A stretch of 5,624 bases of DNA from CAYMEK01 sp964389305. GTDB lineage: Bacteria > Spirochaetota > Spirochaetia > SZUA-6 > DRHE01. The first letter of the stretch is position 1. Every line of letters starts with the position of its first letter. Where the stretch lies: assembly GCA_964389305.1 (NCBI GenBank), contig CAYMEK010000113.1:1-5624 (forward strand), read 5' to 3'. The notes beneath the pieces were generated by a model. It was not told where the DNA came from. It was given only the letters and a program-made list of their open reading frames with translations, and did not search any database. Below, piece after piece: positions 5,095-5,624 of this stretch. The position numbers and the translations under genes were made by a program.

Positions 5095-5624
5095 TCAGTC
5101 CACGTCCGGGCTGCGCCAGGTGATCCGGCGGGTTAGGATGGTCAGCAGGACCGCCACGATCACGAATAGCACGCCGATGGCGTTGCCGTAGCCGTACTGG
5201 CTGTAGGTGAAGGCTTTTATATAAAGGTAGTTGGCGATGAACTGGGTGCGGTCGCCGGGAGCGCCGGCTGTGGAAAGATACACGATCTCCATCTGCTTGA
5301 GGCACGAGACCACATCTATGATGAGCACCGCCTGGATCACCGGCAGGATGTAGGGTATGATCACCCGGGTATACAGCTGCATCGAGGAGGCTCCGTCGAT
5401 GATGCCGGCCTCCTCCAGCTCTTTGGGAACCGTCACCAGGCCGGAGTAATAGAACAGCAGGGCCCAACCGAAGCCGTACCAGATCATGATGAAGATCACC
5501 GCGAACAGCGCCGTGTTCGGATCGCTGAGCCAGGCGGTGGTGAGCATCTCCAGGCCGAGGCCTTTGAGCACCTTGTTCAGCAGCCCGTAGGTGGGGTTGA
5601 AGATGTTCACCCACAGCTTGGTGA
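5095..5624 (-). CDS. Carbohydrate ABC transporter permease, MalF/UgpA-type (CUT1), 5' end outside window
   Basis: Partner permease of the importer. About 175 C-terminal residues are visible; the frame is open to the right edge, and a GTG at 5608-5610 is internal, not the start. It opens with KLWVNIFNPTYGLLNKVL, the periplasmic segment typical of MalF/UgpA-like subunits (usually near the middle of a protein of about 300 residues). A membrane span follows at roughly 33-58 (numbered from the valine encoded at 5610). The EAA loop is LEEAGIIDGASSMQLYTRVIIPYILP at 65-90, which keeps the canonical Asp-Gly-Ala (72-74), and the last span is at 145-160. A short basic tail ends at TGA. The ATPase-coupling residues look intact. 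A substrate-binding protein gene would be expected just upstream, beyond the window. Confidence 0.92.
   Translation of the reverse strand, partial: TKLWVNIFNPTYGLLNKVLKGLGLEMLTTAWLSDPNTALFAVIFIMIWYGFGWALLFYYSGLVTVPKELEEAGIIDGASSMQLYTRVIIPYILPVIQAVLIIDVVSCLKQMEIVYLSTAGAPGDRTQFIANYLYIKAFTYSQYGYGNAIGVLFVIVAVLLTILTRRITWRSPDVD

Noticed and set aside
4172..5614. A 480-codon minus-strand frame crossing both permease genes.
   Set aside because: It is out of frame with two clear permeases, very rich in His, Arg and Pro, and has no recognisable motif. GC-rich third positions keep stops rare in the shifted frame.

Overview
This is a GC-rich bacterial window with typical Shine-Dalgarno sites and recognisable sigma-70-like promoters. 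It has the look of a free-living heterotroph that feeds on oligosaccharides. A carbohydrate ABC importer (two CUT1-type permeases) lies at the right end and a family GH31 alpha-glycosidase at the left end, both read from the minus strand. I cannot name the organism: a saccharolytic anaerobe such as a spirochaete would fit, but that is a guess. No rRNA, tRNA, CRISPR array, transposase or integrase was found.

Layout, left to right. 1-1336 (-): 5' part of a GH31 glycosidase gene whose 3' end lies outside the window. 1379-1452: two nearly identical GC-rich repeat units with a 40-base period, one of which contains the stop codon of the next gene. 1446-1625 (-): a 59-residue coiled-coil protein. 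1626-1885: a gap between divergent genes that holds several inverted repeats, the last of them in the leader of the next gene. 1886-2506 (+): a class I SAM-dependent methyltransferase, the only plus-strand gene. 2595-3438 (-): two overlapping genes, a 101-residue helical protein followed by an AbiEii/MNT-like nucleotidyltransferase, behind a good promoter. 3642-4153 (-): a Phd/YefM-type antitoxin followed by only the C-terminal half of a PIN (VapC) toxin. A near-perfect 23-base palindrome covers the antitoxin promoter. 4228-5624 (-): two sugar permeases, the upstream one cut by the window edge.

The transporter and the GH31 enzyme would make sense together: oligosaccharide uptake followed by hydrolysis of alpha-linked sugars. 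They share a strand but are separated by about 2.9 kb of accessory genes: two toxin-antitoxin-like modules, a methyltransferase and a small coiled-coil gene. The nucleotidyltransferase module is visibly more AT-rich in places than its surroundings. The middle of the window therefore reads as an accessory insertion in or beside a sugar-utilisation locus. The most interesting items are the nucleotidyltransferase/helical-partner pair, the antitoxin with a decapitated toxin, its palindromic operator with an apparently leaderless start, and the structured leader of the methyltransferase.
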